From: Methanospirillum hungatei JF-1
GTDB lineage: Archaea; Halobacteriota; Methanomicrobia; Methanomicrobiales; Methanospirillaceae
Assembly: GCF_000013445.1 (NCBI RefSeq)
Contig: NC_007796.1
Span: 2,268,936-2,332,935, forward strand
Length of the DNA: 64,000 bases
Direction: 5' to 3'
This document shows, in pieces, positions 1-8,466 of this stretch. Under the pieces are notes generated by a model. It did not search any database, was not told where the DNA came from, and was given only the letters and a program-made list of their open reading frames with translations. The stretch's first letter is position 1; every line of letters starts with the position of its first letter. The translations under genes were made by a program, and so were the position numbers.

Positions 1-99
1 AACCCAGTTTGTATAAATGCGGATGTCTTCGATTACCGGGTCCGGATCTGCGGCCCTGGCAATCTCCCGGATGAGCTGATCATAGTGAGGAATTTCCAT
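1..99 (-). CDS. 5' end of a protein gene cut by the window edge
   Basis: Only the first 33 codons are inside the window; the gene reads leftward out of it. The peptide begins MEIPHYDQLIREIARAAD and continues with a V-I-E-D-I-R-I segment. This faintly resembles the start of DUF4213/DUF364 heavy-metal-chelation proteins (a V-x-D-V-x-I-G-L segment), which often sit beside metal ABC transporters like the one at 2.0-4.0 kb. That match is from memory and weak, so the product is best left as hypothetical. The start is ATG at 97-99. No stop occurs in the visible frame. Confidence 0.5.
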   Translation of the reverse strand, partial: MEIPHYDQLIREIARAADPDPVIEDIRIYTNWV

Positions 100-248
100 T
101 TTAATACTGCTTAGTTTTACTTCGATGTAAATTAATTTGAGTATTGAACCAACAGAGAGATTCGCAAAAGATCTGTTCATTCATGAAAAGGGGTATATCC
201 AAATGATCCATTCAGCGAATCTCTGTCAAATATCAGGAATGTCGATAA

Positions 249-887
249 TTATCCATCATCCCTCGGGAGGATTGTATATGCACCGGAGAATTAGTCATTA
301 TTGCCAGTCCAATCGAACCATGGAAGCATATTTCAAGAAATGATGACGATTTCAAGAAGAGTGAGCAGATATACCCTGAAGGATGGATGATTCGGACACA
401 GGACATTCCGATTCTGGCATCGCTGGGGAAGATCCATATTAAGGTCAGGAAAAAACCGCTCATAGGCATTATCTCCAGCGGAAAAGAACTGGTCCCGGCA
501 GAAACAATACTAAAACCAGGGGAGGTCAGAGAGGTAAATTCTCATCTCGTCGCAGCCTTTTGCAGATGACAGGGAGCAGTTTGAATGAAATATGGTATTC
601 TTCGTGATAATCCCAAGGAACTAGTTAGTCTTTTGAAAGACGCATCAGACGAATGTGATGCCATCATAGTACGTGGTGGAAGTAACCGGGATCAGAATGA
701 TATCACCGCTCAGGTCATCCGTTCCCTAGGAAAAGTGTACCGAGAAGGGATCTCTTTTGCCCCGGATAAACGGACAACAATTGGAAAGATCAGGACAGTC
801 CTGGTAATTGGGCTGCCCGGTCACCTTCCTGCCACATTCATGATGTTAACGCTCGTGATTGTTCACCAGATTCAGGTCATGAAATGA
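249..887 (+). pseudogene. Decayed molybdopterin molybdotransferase (MoeA-like) remnant
   Basis: MoeA inserts molybdate or tungstate into adenylylated pterin cofactor. One reading frame from 249 to 887 shows MoeA signatures in the right order: a segment like G-E-N-I-x-R-x-x-E-D-F (here HISRNDDDFKKSEQ), ILASLGKIHIKVRKKP, LIGIISSGKELVPAE, then GILRDNPKEL and AIIVRGGSN, and a terminal VIGLPGHLPA in place of the usual G-L-P-G-N/S-P. The frame holds two internal TGA stops (567-569 and 582-584), exactly where MoeA continues between the V-N-S-H-L-V-A-A-F and G-I-L-R-D-N-P segments. The N-terminal domain and C-terminal domain IV are missing. An intact moeA lies at 34206-35375. I infer a dead paralogue; recoding of both TGAs is unlikely because the ends are also missing. 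Confidence 0.7.
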
Positions 888-930
888 GCACTATGTCAGC
901 GGTTTTATAGAAAAGAAGAGTGGGTGGATT

Positions 931-1782
931 TCATTGGTCATTTACATTCCACCAGATCTTTGCCCGGTGCGTCATCTCACGAAGGACGACCTTTCCATTC
1001 TCCCGAATGAGTTTTTTACCCAGGTAGTCGCGAAGGATATCTTCCTGTTCCGAAGTTGTGAGGTGTAGCCCCTCTTTTTGATCAGCGACTGCTTCCTCAA
1101 TACTTGAATATCGGTGAATACTCTCCTCTTTGCTGATATCAATATTGGCATAAATTCCCATTTGGTGAAGAAGATTGTAGATGATGTTAGGCTTATTCCC
1201 TGAAGGCCGGGGAATCCCATATAATTTCTCCCAGATTTCTCCATAATTTCTCTGCCAGGGAGAGAGCATATCTGCAAACCAGAAAATATAGACATATCGG
1301 GATGAGGCAGCCACCATTTTCAGGATTCCTTCCCGGAGATCCGGAAAACCCAGCGAGTATGACGCAACAACAACATCATATGGTGGATTTAAATCTTGTT
1401 TGACGTCCACCTCTTCCCATTTTTTCGGGACAATATCCACGTTGGTAATAGCTGCAAGAGCAATATTTTCACGAAGACAGGAAAGCATCCCCTCTGAAGG
1501 CTCAACAGCTGTGACATGTGCAACAATGGATGCAAGAGGGATAACCAGAGTTCCAGGTCCGGCACCGACATCAAGAATCCGATAACTCTCATCTATGTCC
1601 ATTGCAGAGACCCGTGCCCTGGATCCTGCCCAGTTATCTTCTTTCATGACATCGTTAAACCGTTTGCATCGATCAGGATCTGACCATCGTCTCCCACAAC
1701 TGATAAAACCCTTCTTTTTTCCCTCCTCACCTTCAGGTTTCTTCCAGGCCTCATTCCAATCAATTGTATTAACATCAATCAT
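931..1782 (-). CDS. Class I SAM-dependent methyltransferase
   Basis: A 283-residue soluble protein with a Rossmann-type methyltransferase core. Motif I is ILDVGAGPGTLVIPLA near residues 68-83, the acidic end of strand 2 is TAVEPSEGML, and a motif IV-like PPYDVVVASYSLGF follows. The N-terminal 60 residues carry W-x-x-A-W and the cluster RRWSDPDRCKRFND, seen in methanogen methyltransferases encoded near iron- or corrinoid-type ABC transporters. The substrate is unknown. The start is ATG at 1780-1782. It is divergent from the ABC permease gene at 2042, so a shared regulatory region of about 260 bp lies between them. A role in metal-chelate or cofactor handling is inference from position. Confidence 0.8.
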   Translation of the reverse strand: MIDVNTIDWNEAWKKPEGEEGKKKGFISCGRRWSDPDRCKRFNDVMKEDNWAGSRARVSAMDIDESYRILDVGAGPGTLVIPLASIVAHVTAVEPSEGMLSCLRENIALAAITNVDIVPKKWEEVDVKQDLNPPYDVVVASYSLGFPDLREGILKMVAASSRYVYIFWFADMLSPWQRNYGEIWEKLYGIPRPSGNKPNIIYNLLHQMGIYANIDISKEESIHRYSSIEEAVADQKEGLHLTTSEQEDILRDYLGKKLIRENGKVVLREMTHRAKIWWNVNDQ

Positions 1783-2041
1783 GAGTTAATATTTTCATGC
1801 GAATTATAAAAAATATTCAGTTTTTTTCTGGAAAAAAATAATGTGATCTCATTCTCATCGTAGAACCCTTTACAAAGATGCCATGAAACGAGCACCATTT
1901 TACCAGAATGGGGAGATATTTAAGTTTCATATAGGTTGTTAATTTTATTAATTGAACTAGGTGCTTCAAATAACAATCTTTTTAACACTTGTAAACATAT
2001 CATTCTTAACAAGCAGGCAATCTTGTCATGTAAGGTTTACT

Positions 2042-3151
2042 ATGAATTCATCAGAGCATGTAACTCTTAATACCCTATCTCTTCCACCCCATGACATCAA
2101 CATCCCTCCGGCACAATATAACCTTCAGGCTATTAAAGCATCCTTGCACATTACAACACCTATCAGGATTTTATTATTCCTCCTTCCTTTCGGGGTGATC
2201 TTCTGGTCATTATTTATCGGGAGATACGAAGTAGAACCACTTACTGTAGTAAAAATGCTTATTTCTCAGGTCATTCCTATCGAGCAAACATGGACCAATG
2301 CAGATGAAACCATCCTCTTTCAGGTTCGTCTCCCTCGTGTTATTGCAGCAGTCATTGTCGGGGCAGCTCTCTCCATGGCAGGAGCAACATACCAGGGATT
2401 GTTTAAAAATCCTCTCGTTTCTCCAGATATTCTCGGTGTCTCTTCCGGGGCAGGATTTGGAGCAGCACTTGCAATTCTCTTCTCAACCGCAGCATGGATG
2501 ATTCAGGTTTCAGCTTTTATTGGAGGAATACTCGCAGTTTTAGCATCGTATTTTCTTTCACGGTTATATAAAAACGGGCAAATACTTGTGCTGGTTCTTT
2601 CAGGTGTTATTGTATCAGCATTTTTTGGAGCACTACTTTCAATCACCAAATATGTTGCAGATCCGTACGAGAAACTTCCAACCATCATATTCTGGCTCAT
2701 GGGAAGTCTTTCATCAGTCAGATACTATGATATCCTTACAATACTCCCGGCGATCATATTTGGAGGAAGTGTTCTTATCCTCATCAGGTGGAGAATTAAC
2801 CTCCTTTCATTAAGCCAGGATGAAGCAAAAACCCTTGGCATTGATATAAAGAAAATCACCCGTGTCATCATCATCTGTGCAACACTATTAACCGCTGCAT
2901 CGGTATGCATTAGTGGTATCATCGGATGGGTGGGCCTTGTTGTTCCTCATCTTGGAAGAATGATAACCGGTCCGGACTATAAAAAACTCCTGCCACTTAC
3001 AATTGTAATGGGTGCATCATACCTTCTCATCATGGATGACTTGTCCAGAACAATCATTGCAACGGAGATCCCTCTTGGAATTCTGACCGCATTACTTGGT
3101 GCTCCCTTCTTCGCGTACTTGCTCTGGCGGAGGAAGACCGGATGGGTATAA
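2042..3151 (+). CDS. FecCD-family ABC transporter permease
   Basis: Membrane permease of the iron-siderophore/cobalamin/heme type (BtuC/FecCD family), about 369 residues, with roughly ten hydrophobic helices. Family signatures include LPRVIAAVIVGAALSMAGA, FKNPLVSPDILGVSSGAGFG and GWVGLVVPHLGRMITGPDY near the C-terminus. The open frame reaches back to a GTG at 1961, but the extra 27 residues are atypical and ATG 2042, with AAGG upstream, gives a normal N-terminus with a cytosolic tail of about 40 residues. It overlaps the ATPase gene by 10 bp, so the two are co-translated. No substrate-binding protein gene is visible here; it may lie beyond the left edge. The substrate could be iron, cobalamin or, given the fdh and moeA context, a Mo/W chelate; the sequence does not decide. 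Confidence 0.92.
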   Translation: MNSSEHVTLNTLSLPPHDINIPPAQYNLQAIKASLHITTPIRILLFLLPFGVIFWSLFIGRYEVEPLTVVKMLISQVIPIEQTWTNADETILFQVRLPRVIAAVIVGAALSMAGATYQGLFKNPLVSPDILGVSSGAGFGAALAILFSTAAWMIQVSAFIGGILAVLASYFLSRLYKNGQILVLVLSGVIVSAFFGALLSITKYVADPYEKLPTIIFWLMGSLSSVRYYDILTILPAIIFGGSVLILIRWRINLLSLSQDEAKTLGIDIKKITRVIIICATLLTAASVCISGIIGWVGLVVPHLGRMITGPDYKKLLPLTIVMGASYLLIMDDLSRTIIATEIPLGILTALLGAPFFAYLLWRRKTGWV

Positions 3152-3975
3152 CGTACTCAGCTCATGATCTTCAGTTCAGCTGGGATGGAAAACGGGATGT
3201 ATTCAGGGACATCTCCTTCTCTCTTCAATCTGGTGAGATTTTTTGCATTATTGGTCCGAATGGAACCGGTAAATCCACTCTTATGAAATGCATGATTGAT
3301 ATTCTGGAATATCAGAATGGAGTAGCCATGATTGATGGGACTGATATCAGAAAAATTGACCGGAAAACTCTTGCAAAAAAAATCGCATATGTTCCCCAGG
3401 GCTATCAGGTTGCATTTCCCTATTCAGTTCTTGAATATGTTCTGATGGGTCGGGCCCCATATATTTCTGCCTTTTCTTCTCCGGATGAGAATGATCTGAA
3501 TATTGCTCTTCGTGCAATCCAGGAAGCAGGAATAATGCATCTCATGCATAAATCAGTAAATGAAGTCAGTGGTGGAGAGCATCAGATGGCGTTAATTGCC
3601 CGGGCGCTAGCTCAGGAACCTGAACTCTTACTCCTTGATGAACCAACATCACATCTTGATTTTGGAAACCAGATGCAGGTTCTCTATCTTGTTGAGCGAC
3701 TCAAAGAAAAGGGAATTACCATTGTCATGACATCACATTTTCCAGACCATGCATTTATGGTATCGGATCTTGTCGGGATCATGAAAAACGGATCATTTGT
3801 CACTATCGGACCTGCTGAAAAGGTAATCACCAATATGACCTTAAAAGAGACCTATATGGTTGATATTCACGTTGAATTCGTTGAAATTGCCGGAAGAAAA
3901 GTATGTATTCCCATAAAGAACATTCCAGGATGTAAATGCCCAGTACACCCAATATCATCCTTCCAGCAGAATTAA
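3142..3975 (+). CDS. ABC transporter ATP-binding protein (FecE/BtuD type)
   Basis: A 277-residue ATPase that partners the permease just upstream (10-bp overlap). Walker A is IGPNGTGKSTLMKC (about residues 38-51), the Q-loop is YVPQGYQ, the signature is NEVSGGEHQMALIARALAQE and Walker B is LLLLDEPTSHLDFG, followed by an H-loop in MTSHFPDH. The C-terminal 35 residues are an extension with the Cys cluster CKCPVH, not needed for ATPase activity and perhaps metal related. The gene ends 22 bp before the convergent fdhD gene. It belongs to the class that powers uptake of chelated metals or corrinoids. Confidence 0.93.
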   Translation: MGITYSAHDLQFSWDGKRDVFRDISFSLQSGEIFCIIGPNGTGKSTLMKCMIDILEYQNGVAMIDGTDIRKIDRKTLAKKIAYVPQGYQVAFPYSVLEYVLMGRAPYISAFSSPDENDLNIALRAIQEAGIMHLMHKSVNEVSGGEHQMALIARALAQEPELLLLDEPTSHLDFGNQMQVLYLVERLKEKGITIVMTSHFPDHAFMVSDLVGIMKNGSFVTIGPAEKVITNMTLKETYMVDIHVEFVEIAGRKVCIPIKNIPGCKCPVHPISSFQQN

Positions 3976-3997
3976 TCGACCATCCTGGAAATAATGT

Positions 3998-4789
3998 TCA
4001 TGAGAATAATATCCGCTGATATCCCGTATATATCGTCATATTGGGCGGCCTGACAAACCCGGCCAGAGTCATGTTTACTATCTTTGCAAACTCTATTCCT
4101 CCGGCGAATGCCGCATTATTCGATATCATCACTGGAATTCCTGCACGGTATGCTTTTGCAACCATATCAACCGGGAGTCTTCCTGAACAGACCAGGTAAC
4201 ACCGGGAGAGATCCGCCCCTTTTAAAATAGCCAATCCGACCGCTTTGTCCACCGTTGTGTGCCTGCCCATATCTTCAACTCCACTGACAACGGTTCCCTC
4301 CTCATCGATAATAAGGCTGCAATGCATACCGCCGGTCCGTTTCCAGATAACTGAGTATTCATTGACTTTATCCATGGAATCCAGGATGGTCTTTGCACTC
4401 AGAGTAAAACCGTCAGGAAGAGGGTTTTGCATCCCTCCGGGGAGCAGATCACGACAAGATCCCCCAGAACTGTTTTTAGAGAATTTACCGGATGGCACAG
4501 AACCAGTCCCGGTTCTCACGGAGATATTCGGAAGACTGATTGTAATCTCCTGAATCTCTTCACTGGAACAGATATAACCTTCACAAATAAGATATCCAAT
4601 GGCAAAGGCTTCAAGGTCAAGCGGGGTTATCGAGAGATCACCAATGATGCCGCCATTCAGAGTGAAGATTATCCTTGACTCAGTACATACCTCGACGGTA
4701 GTTTCCCAAATTTCAGTTCCATGAGCTTTGATTACCTGATATTCTTTTGTTATTTTTTGGGTCGCGTCATTTTGTGTCATTTCTGTCAC
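3998..4789 (-). CDS. fdhD: Formate dehydrogenase accessory sulfurtransferase FdhD
   Basis: FdhD passes sulfur from a cysteine desulfurase to the Mo/W bis-pterin cofactor and is needed for active formate dehydrogenase. This 263-residue protein has the family landmarks LDLEAFAIGYLICEGYI, VIWKRTGGMHCSLIIDEEG, VEDMGRHTTVDKAVG and LVCSGRLPVDMVAKAYRAGI. The usual catalytic loop C-x-x-C appears as SSGGSCRDLLPGG, with one Cys only; many archaeal and some bacterial members also have a single Cys there. The start is ATG at 4787-4789 (a second ATG lies three codons on). It lies directly downstream of the fdhB-fdhA pair on the same strand (78-bp gap), so cotranscription is likely. Confidence 0.93.
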   Translation of the reverse strand: MTEMTQNDATQKITKEYQVIKAHGTEIWETTVEVCTESRIIFTLNGGIIGDLSITPLDLEAFAIGYLICEGYICSSEEIQEITISLPNISVRTGTGSVPSGKFSKNSSGGSCRDLLPGGMQNPLPDGFTLSAKTILDSMDKVNEYSVIWKRTGGMHCSLIIDEEGTVVSGVEDMGRHTTVDKAVGLAILKGADLSRCYLVCSGRLPVDMVAKAYRAGIPVMISNNAAFAGGIEFAKIVNMTLAGFVRPPNMTIYTGYQRILFS

Positions 4790-4866
4790 CCGGGTAGGAA
4801 AAGAGAGGGAAAGAAAATTTCAGGCCTCTGTGAAATACTGGAACTAATAGGAAAAAAAGGTTCGGA

Positions 4867-6111
4867 TTATTCATCCGTAAAGATATTGGTGTATATTGAA
4901 TCGGTGCCAGTTGCATCGAGACGTGCACGTTCTGCCTTTTCCTCAACAAAGGCATGAATTGGAGGCGTCATATCCTGGCCCGGGATATGGCCAAACATCT
5001 TCTCTATCTCAACCTGTTGAGAGTGCATGAAAAGGGCATTCGGGATTTCCATTGGACAAAGTTCCTCACACTGACCACAATTGATACAGGAGTCTGAAAC
5101 ATGTGCAAACCTTATCAGGTGGAACATGAAGCTGGTTGGCAGAACACCGGGAGCAATGTACCAGGGCTTCTTGGTAGAACACTCGATACAATAGCAGATT
5201 GGACATGCTTCAACACAGGCATAACATTTGATGCATTTTGAAGACTCCGACATCATGAGTTTCAGACGGTCCTTGCCTTTACCCATGCCCTCAAAGTCAC
5301 GGTGTCTCCACTCATCACCAAGGTTGAACATTGCCTTCTCGACTTTCGCTCGGATATCAATACCCTTTGGATCAGCAGGAGAGATCTCAAGAGCACCCTT
5401 TGACTGAGCACTGTTTACAAGGTTTGCACCCTTCTCTGAACAGATCTCAAGGAATGTTGCCTTACCTGCCTTATCTCCGATGACTCCCCAATTTCCTGCT
5501 GCAATATCTGCCTGACGGGGGATTTTCATCTTACAGCGTCGGCAGTTGGAACGCCGACCATATCCTTCCTCTTCAAGCTCATCGATCTTTATGCCCTTGT
5601 GTCCACCTTCATACTCTATGATGAACTGACCCTTGTCAATCTCTTCCTTATGAACCGTGTCAGGGTCAACACCAAACTTGTTTGAAATCATCTTTCGTGC
5701 TGTAACAGGACTTACGGAACCTCCACAGTTGACACCGATCATGATGATGTTATCAAGGTTTATCTGGTTCCGCTTTGCCAGCTCATAGAATGCCATAGCA
5801 TCACAGCCCTTACAGGTGACTGCGAGCTTCATATCCTTTGCACCGTTCAGATATTTCTTGATCAGTTTAGGGATAAGGAGTGTGCCACAATGCAATGACC
5901 CGGCGGTCTGGATGATGTCTTCAGGATTGGTAATGACGGTCGGTACTGCATCATACAGATCTTTGCCCTTCTTGATGGCAACTACAGCATCGACCATTTT
6001 AGTTTCAAGGGCATGTTTTAAAAGTGCTGTGACTGCTCCACCACACTCTCCTTTCTTCTGGATTTCTGCGTCCTTTGCCCAAGCATAGAGCATATCACCT
6101 TTAGCTGCCAT
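4867..6111 (-). CDS. fdhB: Formate dehydrogenase beta subunit, F420-reducing (copy 1)
   Basis: FdhB carries electrons from FdhA to coenzyme F420. The 414-residue protein starts MAAKGDMLYAWAKD; the N-terminal and middle parts are the FrhB/FdhB F420-binding fold (ECGGAVTALLKHALE, IGVNCGGSVSPVTARKMI, a Cys motif RSNCRRCKMKIPRQAD, GNWGVIGDKAGKATF). The C-terminus has two [4Fe-4S] sites, CIKCYACVEACP and CINCGQCEELCP. An upstream in-frame extension to 6183 is spurious: it overlaps fdhA. ATG 6109-6111 lies one base after the fdhA stop, and its ribosome site GGAGGG is inside the last fdhA codons, so translation is coupled. FdhAB also serves heterodisulfide reductase complexes in methanogens. Confidence 0.96.
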   Translation of the reverse strand: MAAKGDMLYAWAKDAEIQKKGECGGAVTALLKHALETKMVDAVVAIKKGKDLYDAVPTVITNPEDIIQTAGSLHCGTLLIPKLIKKYLNGAKDMKLAVTCKGCDAMAFYELAKRNQINLDNIIMIGVNCGGSVSPVTARKMISNKFGVDPDTVHKEEIDKGQFIIEYEGGHKGIKIDELEEEGYGRRSNCRRCKMKIPRQADIAAGNWGVIGDKAGKATFLEICSEKGANLVNSAQSKGALEISPADPKGIDIRAKVEKAMFNLGDEWRHRDFEGMGKGKDRLKLMMSESSKCIKCYACVEACPICYCIECSTKKPWYIAPGVLPTSFMFHLIRFAHVSDSCINCGQCEELCPMEIPNALFMHSQQVEIEKMFGHIPGQDMTPPIHAFVEEKAERARLDATGTDSIYTNIFTDE

Positions 6112-6112
6112 T

Positions 6113-8173
6113 TTAGTTCCCTCCAACCTTTTCAATTGATATGGCACAATGCTTGAGCTCCGGCATCTTGGACATTGGATCAAGAACGGTATTGGTCAGG
6201 TTGTTGACACCATCAGCAAAATGCATGGTCATGTACACAACACCTGGAGCGACTTCATCGGTGACACGTGCGAGTGTTGTGGTCTCTCCACGGCGGCTTT
6301 TCAGCTTGATGTACTCATTGTTCTTAATACCAAGACGACGTGCATCCTCAATATTGATCTGGGCATATGATTCAGGAACCTCGCGGTGCAGGTCTGCAGC
6401 ACGATCCGTCTGGGTTCTGGAATGATAGTGGAAGATAAGCCGTCCGGTCATGAGGGTGAACGGATACTCAGCGTCAGCAACTTCTGCTGGCGGCCGGTAA
6501 TCAATTCCAAAGAGATTACCCTTGCCGTCTGCAGTAGCAAACTTTTCCCGATGCAGAATTGGGGTTCCCGGGTGCTCCTCTGTTGGACATGGCCAGCAGA
6601 TCCCTTCAGGCCTCTCAAGTTTTTCGTAGGTTGCTCCGAACATGGACGGAGTTACCGCCCGCATGTCATCCCATACATCCTTTGCAGTCGGAAGTTCAAA
6701 ACCTTTAAAGCCCATCTTTGCAGCGAGTTCAGAGATGATGTGAATATCTTCTTTTGCCTGACCTGGTGGATTGACTGCTTTTCTGACCCGGTTAATACGG
6801 CGTTCTCCACTGGTGAAGGTTCCGTCTTTCTCTGCAAAACAGGCTCCTGGAAGTATGACATCTGCATATTGACAGGTTTCCGTGAAAAATATATCTTGTA
6901 CAACGAGGAAGTCAAGCTTTTCCAACTGTGCTTTAACATGGTTAGAACTTGGATAGGTTACAACGGGGTTCAGACCGAGGATATACATTCCCTTGATCTC
7001 ATCGCCGCACTGGTTGATCTGTTCTGTGAGGGTTGCTCCGTACCAGTCCGGGAGATTAGTCACACTCCATGCCTTCTCCATCTTCGCACGGTTTTCTGCA
7101 ACTTCACATTTCTGGTAACCAGAGTAGACATTCGGGTATGCACCCATGTCACATGCTCCCTGCACATTGTTCTGACCACGAAGTGGGTTGACTCCTACTC
7201 CCTCACGACCAACGTTTCCAGTCAGAAGAGCAAGATTACCCATGGATCTAACATTATCAGTACCTGTGGTAAGTTCAGTGATTCCAAGACAGTAGATGAT
7301 AACTGCATTCTTTGCCTTTGCATATCTGAATGCTATATCTTTTACAACATCAAGGGGAACCCCATGGATTGCTTCTGCATCGGCGTAGTTCTCAACCGTC
7401 TTCTTGAGATCTTCAAACCCGTTGACACGATCTTGAATGAATTTTTTATCTTCAAGGCCCTCTTTGATGATCCAGTACATCATAGAGTTTGCAAGGGCGA
7501 TATGGGTTGATGGATTAAACCGCACATATGTGTCGGCCAAACGGGCAGTCATCGTGTACCGTGGGTCAACGGCAATAATCTGTATGCCTTTCTTCTTCGC
7601 CTGTGCAATCCGACGACCTGCCAGGGGATGTGCTTCGACTGCATTTGATCCCCAGATGAGAATTAAATCGGCGTTCAGTGCATCTTCAAAACCATTTGTT
7701 GCTGCACCAGAACCAAAGGAGAGTGAAAGACCTGCAACAGATGGTCCGTGACAGATCCGGGCACAATTGTCAACGTTGTTTGTCTTGAATCCAACACGTG
7801 CGAACTTCTGGAATATATAGCAATCTTCATTGACGGTTCTACAGGAGGTCTGGAATCCAAGTCCTTTTGGGCCATGTTTGTCGTAGATGACCTTAAGGTT
7901 CTTTGCAACGAGATCTAGTGCCTCATCCCAGGATGCCTCAATAAACTTTCCGTCCTTTTTAATCAAGGGAGTGGTCAGACGGTCAGGGCTGTGTATGTGT
8001 TCCCAGCAGGTAACTCCCTTTGGACAAAGTTTTCCTTCATTGATGGGAGATCTCTGGTTTGGCTCAACACCAACGACCTTACCATTACTAACAACCAGGT
8101 TTAATGTACAACCAACACCACAGTAGGGACAAGTGGTTGCCACATATTTCATTATTTCTGAATTTTCACTCAT
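6113..8173 (-). CDS. fdhA: Formate dehydrogenase alpha (catalytic) subunit, copy 1
   Basis: Oxidises formate to CO2 at a Mo- or W-bis-pterin centre. The 686-residue protein has the N-terminal [4Fe-4S] motif CPYCGVGC (Cys15, 18, 22) with the fourth Cys in KLCPKG (Cys50). The metal ligand is Cys141 in NCARICHGPSVAGL, the position held by selenocysteine in Escherichia coli FdhF, followed by the catalytic His142. Molybdopterin-binding blocks include LIWGSNAVEAHPLAGRR, NLALLTGNVGREG and LRGQNNVQGACDMG, and the C-terminal dinucleotide domain holds LMTGRLIFHYHSRTQT. Length is normal for the family. It heads an fdhA-fdhB-fdhD set. A perfect 7-bp inverted repeat covers its ribosome binding site (8175-8199). 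Confidence 0.97.
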   Translation of the reverse strand: MSENSEIMKYVATTCPYCGVGCTLNLVVSNGKVVGVEPNQRSPINEGKLCPKGVTCWEHIHSPDRLTTPLIKKDGKFIEASWDEALDLVAKNLKVIYDKHGPKGLGFQTSCRTVNEDCYIFQKFARVGFKTNNVDNCARICHGPSVAGLSLSFGSGAATNGFEDALNADLILIWGSNAVEAHPLAGRRIAQAKKKGIQIIAVDPRYTMTARLADTYVRFNPSTHIALANSMMYWIIKEGLEDKKFIQDRVNGFEDLKKTVENYADAEAIHGVPLDVVKDIAFRYAKAKNAVIIYCLGITELTTGTDNVRSMGNLALLTGNVGREGVGVNPLRGQNNVQGACDMGAYPNVYSGYQKCEVAENRAKMEKAWSVTNLPDWYGATLTEQINQCGDEIKGMYILGLNPVVTYPSSNHVKAQLEKLDFLVVQDIFFTETCQYADVILPGACFAEKDGTFTSGERRINRVRKAVNPPGQAKEDIHIISELAAKMGFKGFELPTAKDVWDDMRAVTPSMFGATYEKLERPEGICWPCPTEEHPGTPILHREKFATADGKGNLFGIDYRPPAEVADAEYPFTLMTGRLIFHYHSRTQTDRAADLHREVPESYAQINIEDARRLGIKNNEYIKLKSRRGETTTLARVTDEVAPGVVYMTMHFADGVNNLTNTVLDPMSKMPELKHCAISIEKVGGN

Positions 8174-8174
8174 A

Positions 8175-8199
8175 TTTCACCCGAGTTTGACTGGTGAAA
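8175..8199 (-). promoter_or_regulatory. Inverted repeat sequestering the fdhA copy 1 ribosome site
   Basis: On the coding (minus) strand TTTCACC, an 11-base loop and GGTGAAA form a perfect 7-bp stem. The 3' arm is the Shine-Dalgarno-like GGTGA just upstream of the fdhA ATG at 8171-8173. Folding would hide the ribosome site. The sequence ACTCGGGTGAAA is shared with the second fdhA gene (11678-11690). A translational control role is inference. Confidence 0.5.
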
Positions 8200-8466
8200 G
8201 ATACCGTAATTACAGGTACGAAGCCTTCGCTCTTCAAATCATTCTTGCGTTTTGTAACCAGGCACACAGGAATGGACAACCCGAATATGTCCATGGGTGT
8301 AATCGCACACCCCCTGATCACAATGCAGAGAAGTATTACTCCACATACTCATATAAAGATGGCGAATTAATCCGGAATTTTGGTTTTTAGTGGTGGGAAC
8401 TATTCAGGGAATGATTTATTACCCAAATGAGATGGTGAAAAAAAGAGTATAAAAAAATGAGAAAGG

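Noticed and set aside
567-584. Selenocysteine recoding of the two TGAs in the moeA remnant
   Set aside because: MoeA has no known Sec, the gene lacks both terminal domains, and formate dehydrogenases here use Cys, so decay is simpler.
6386-7510. Rightward 374-codon open frame
   Set aside because: It lies fully antisense to fdhA copy 1, whose protein has clear family motifs; the frame has no known domain. Codon-pattern shadow.
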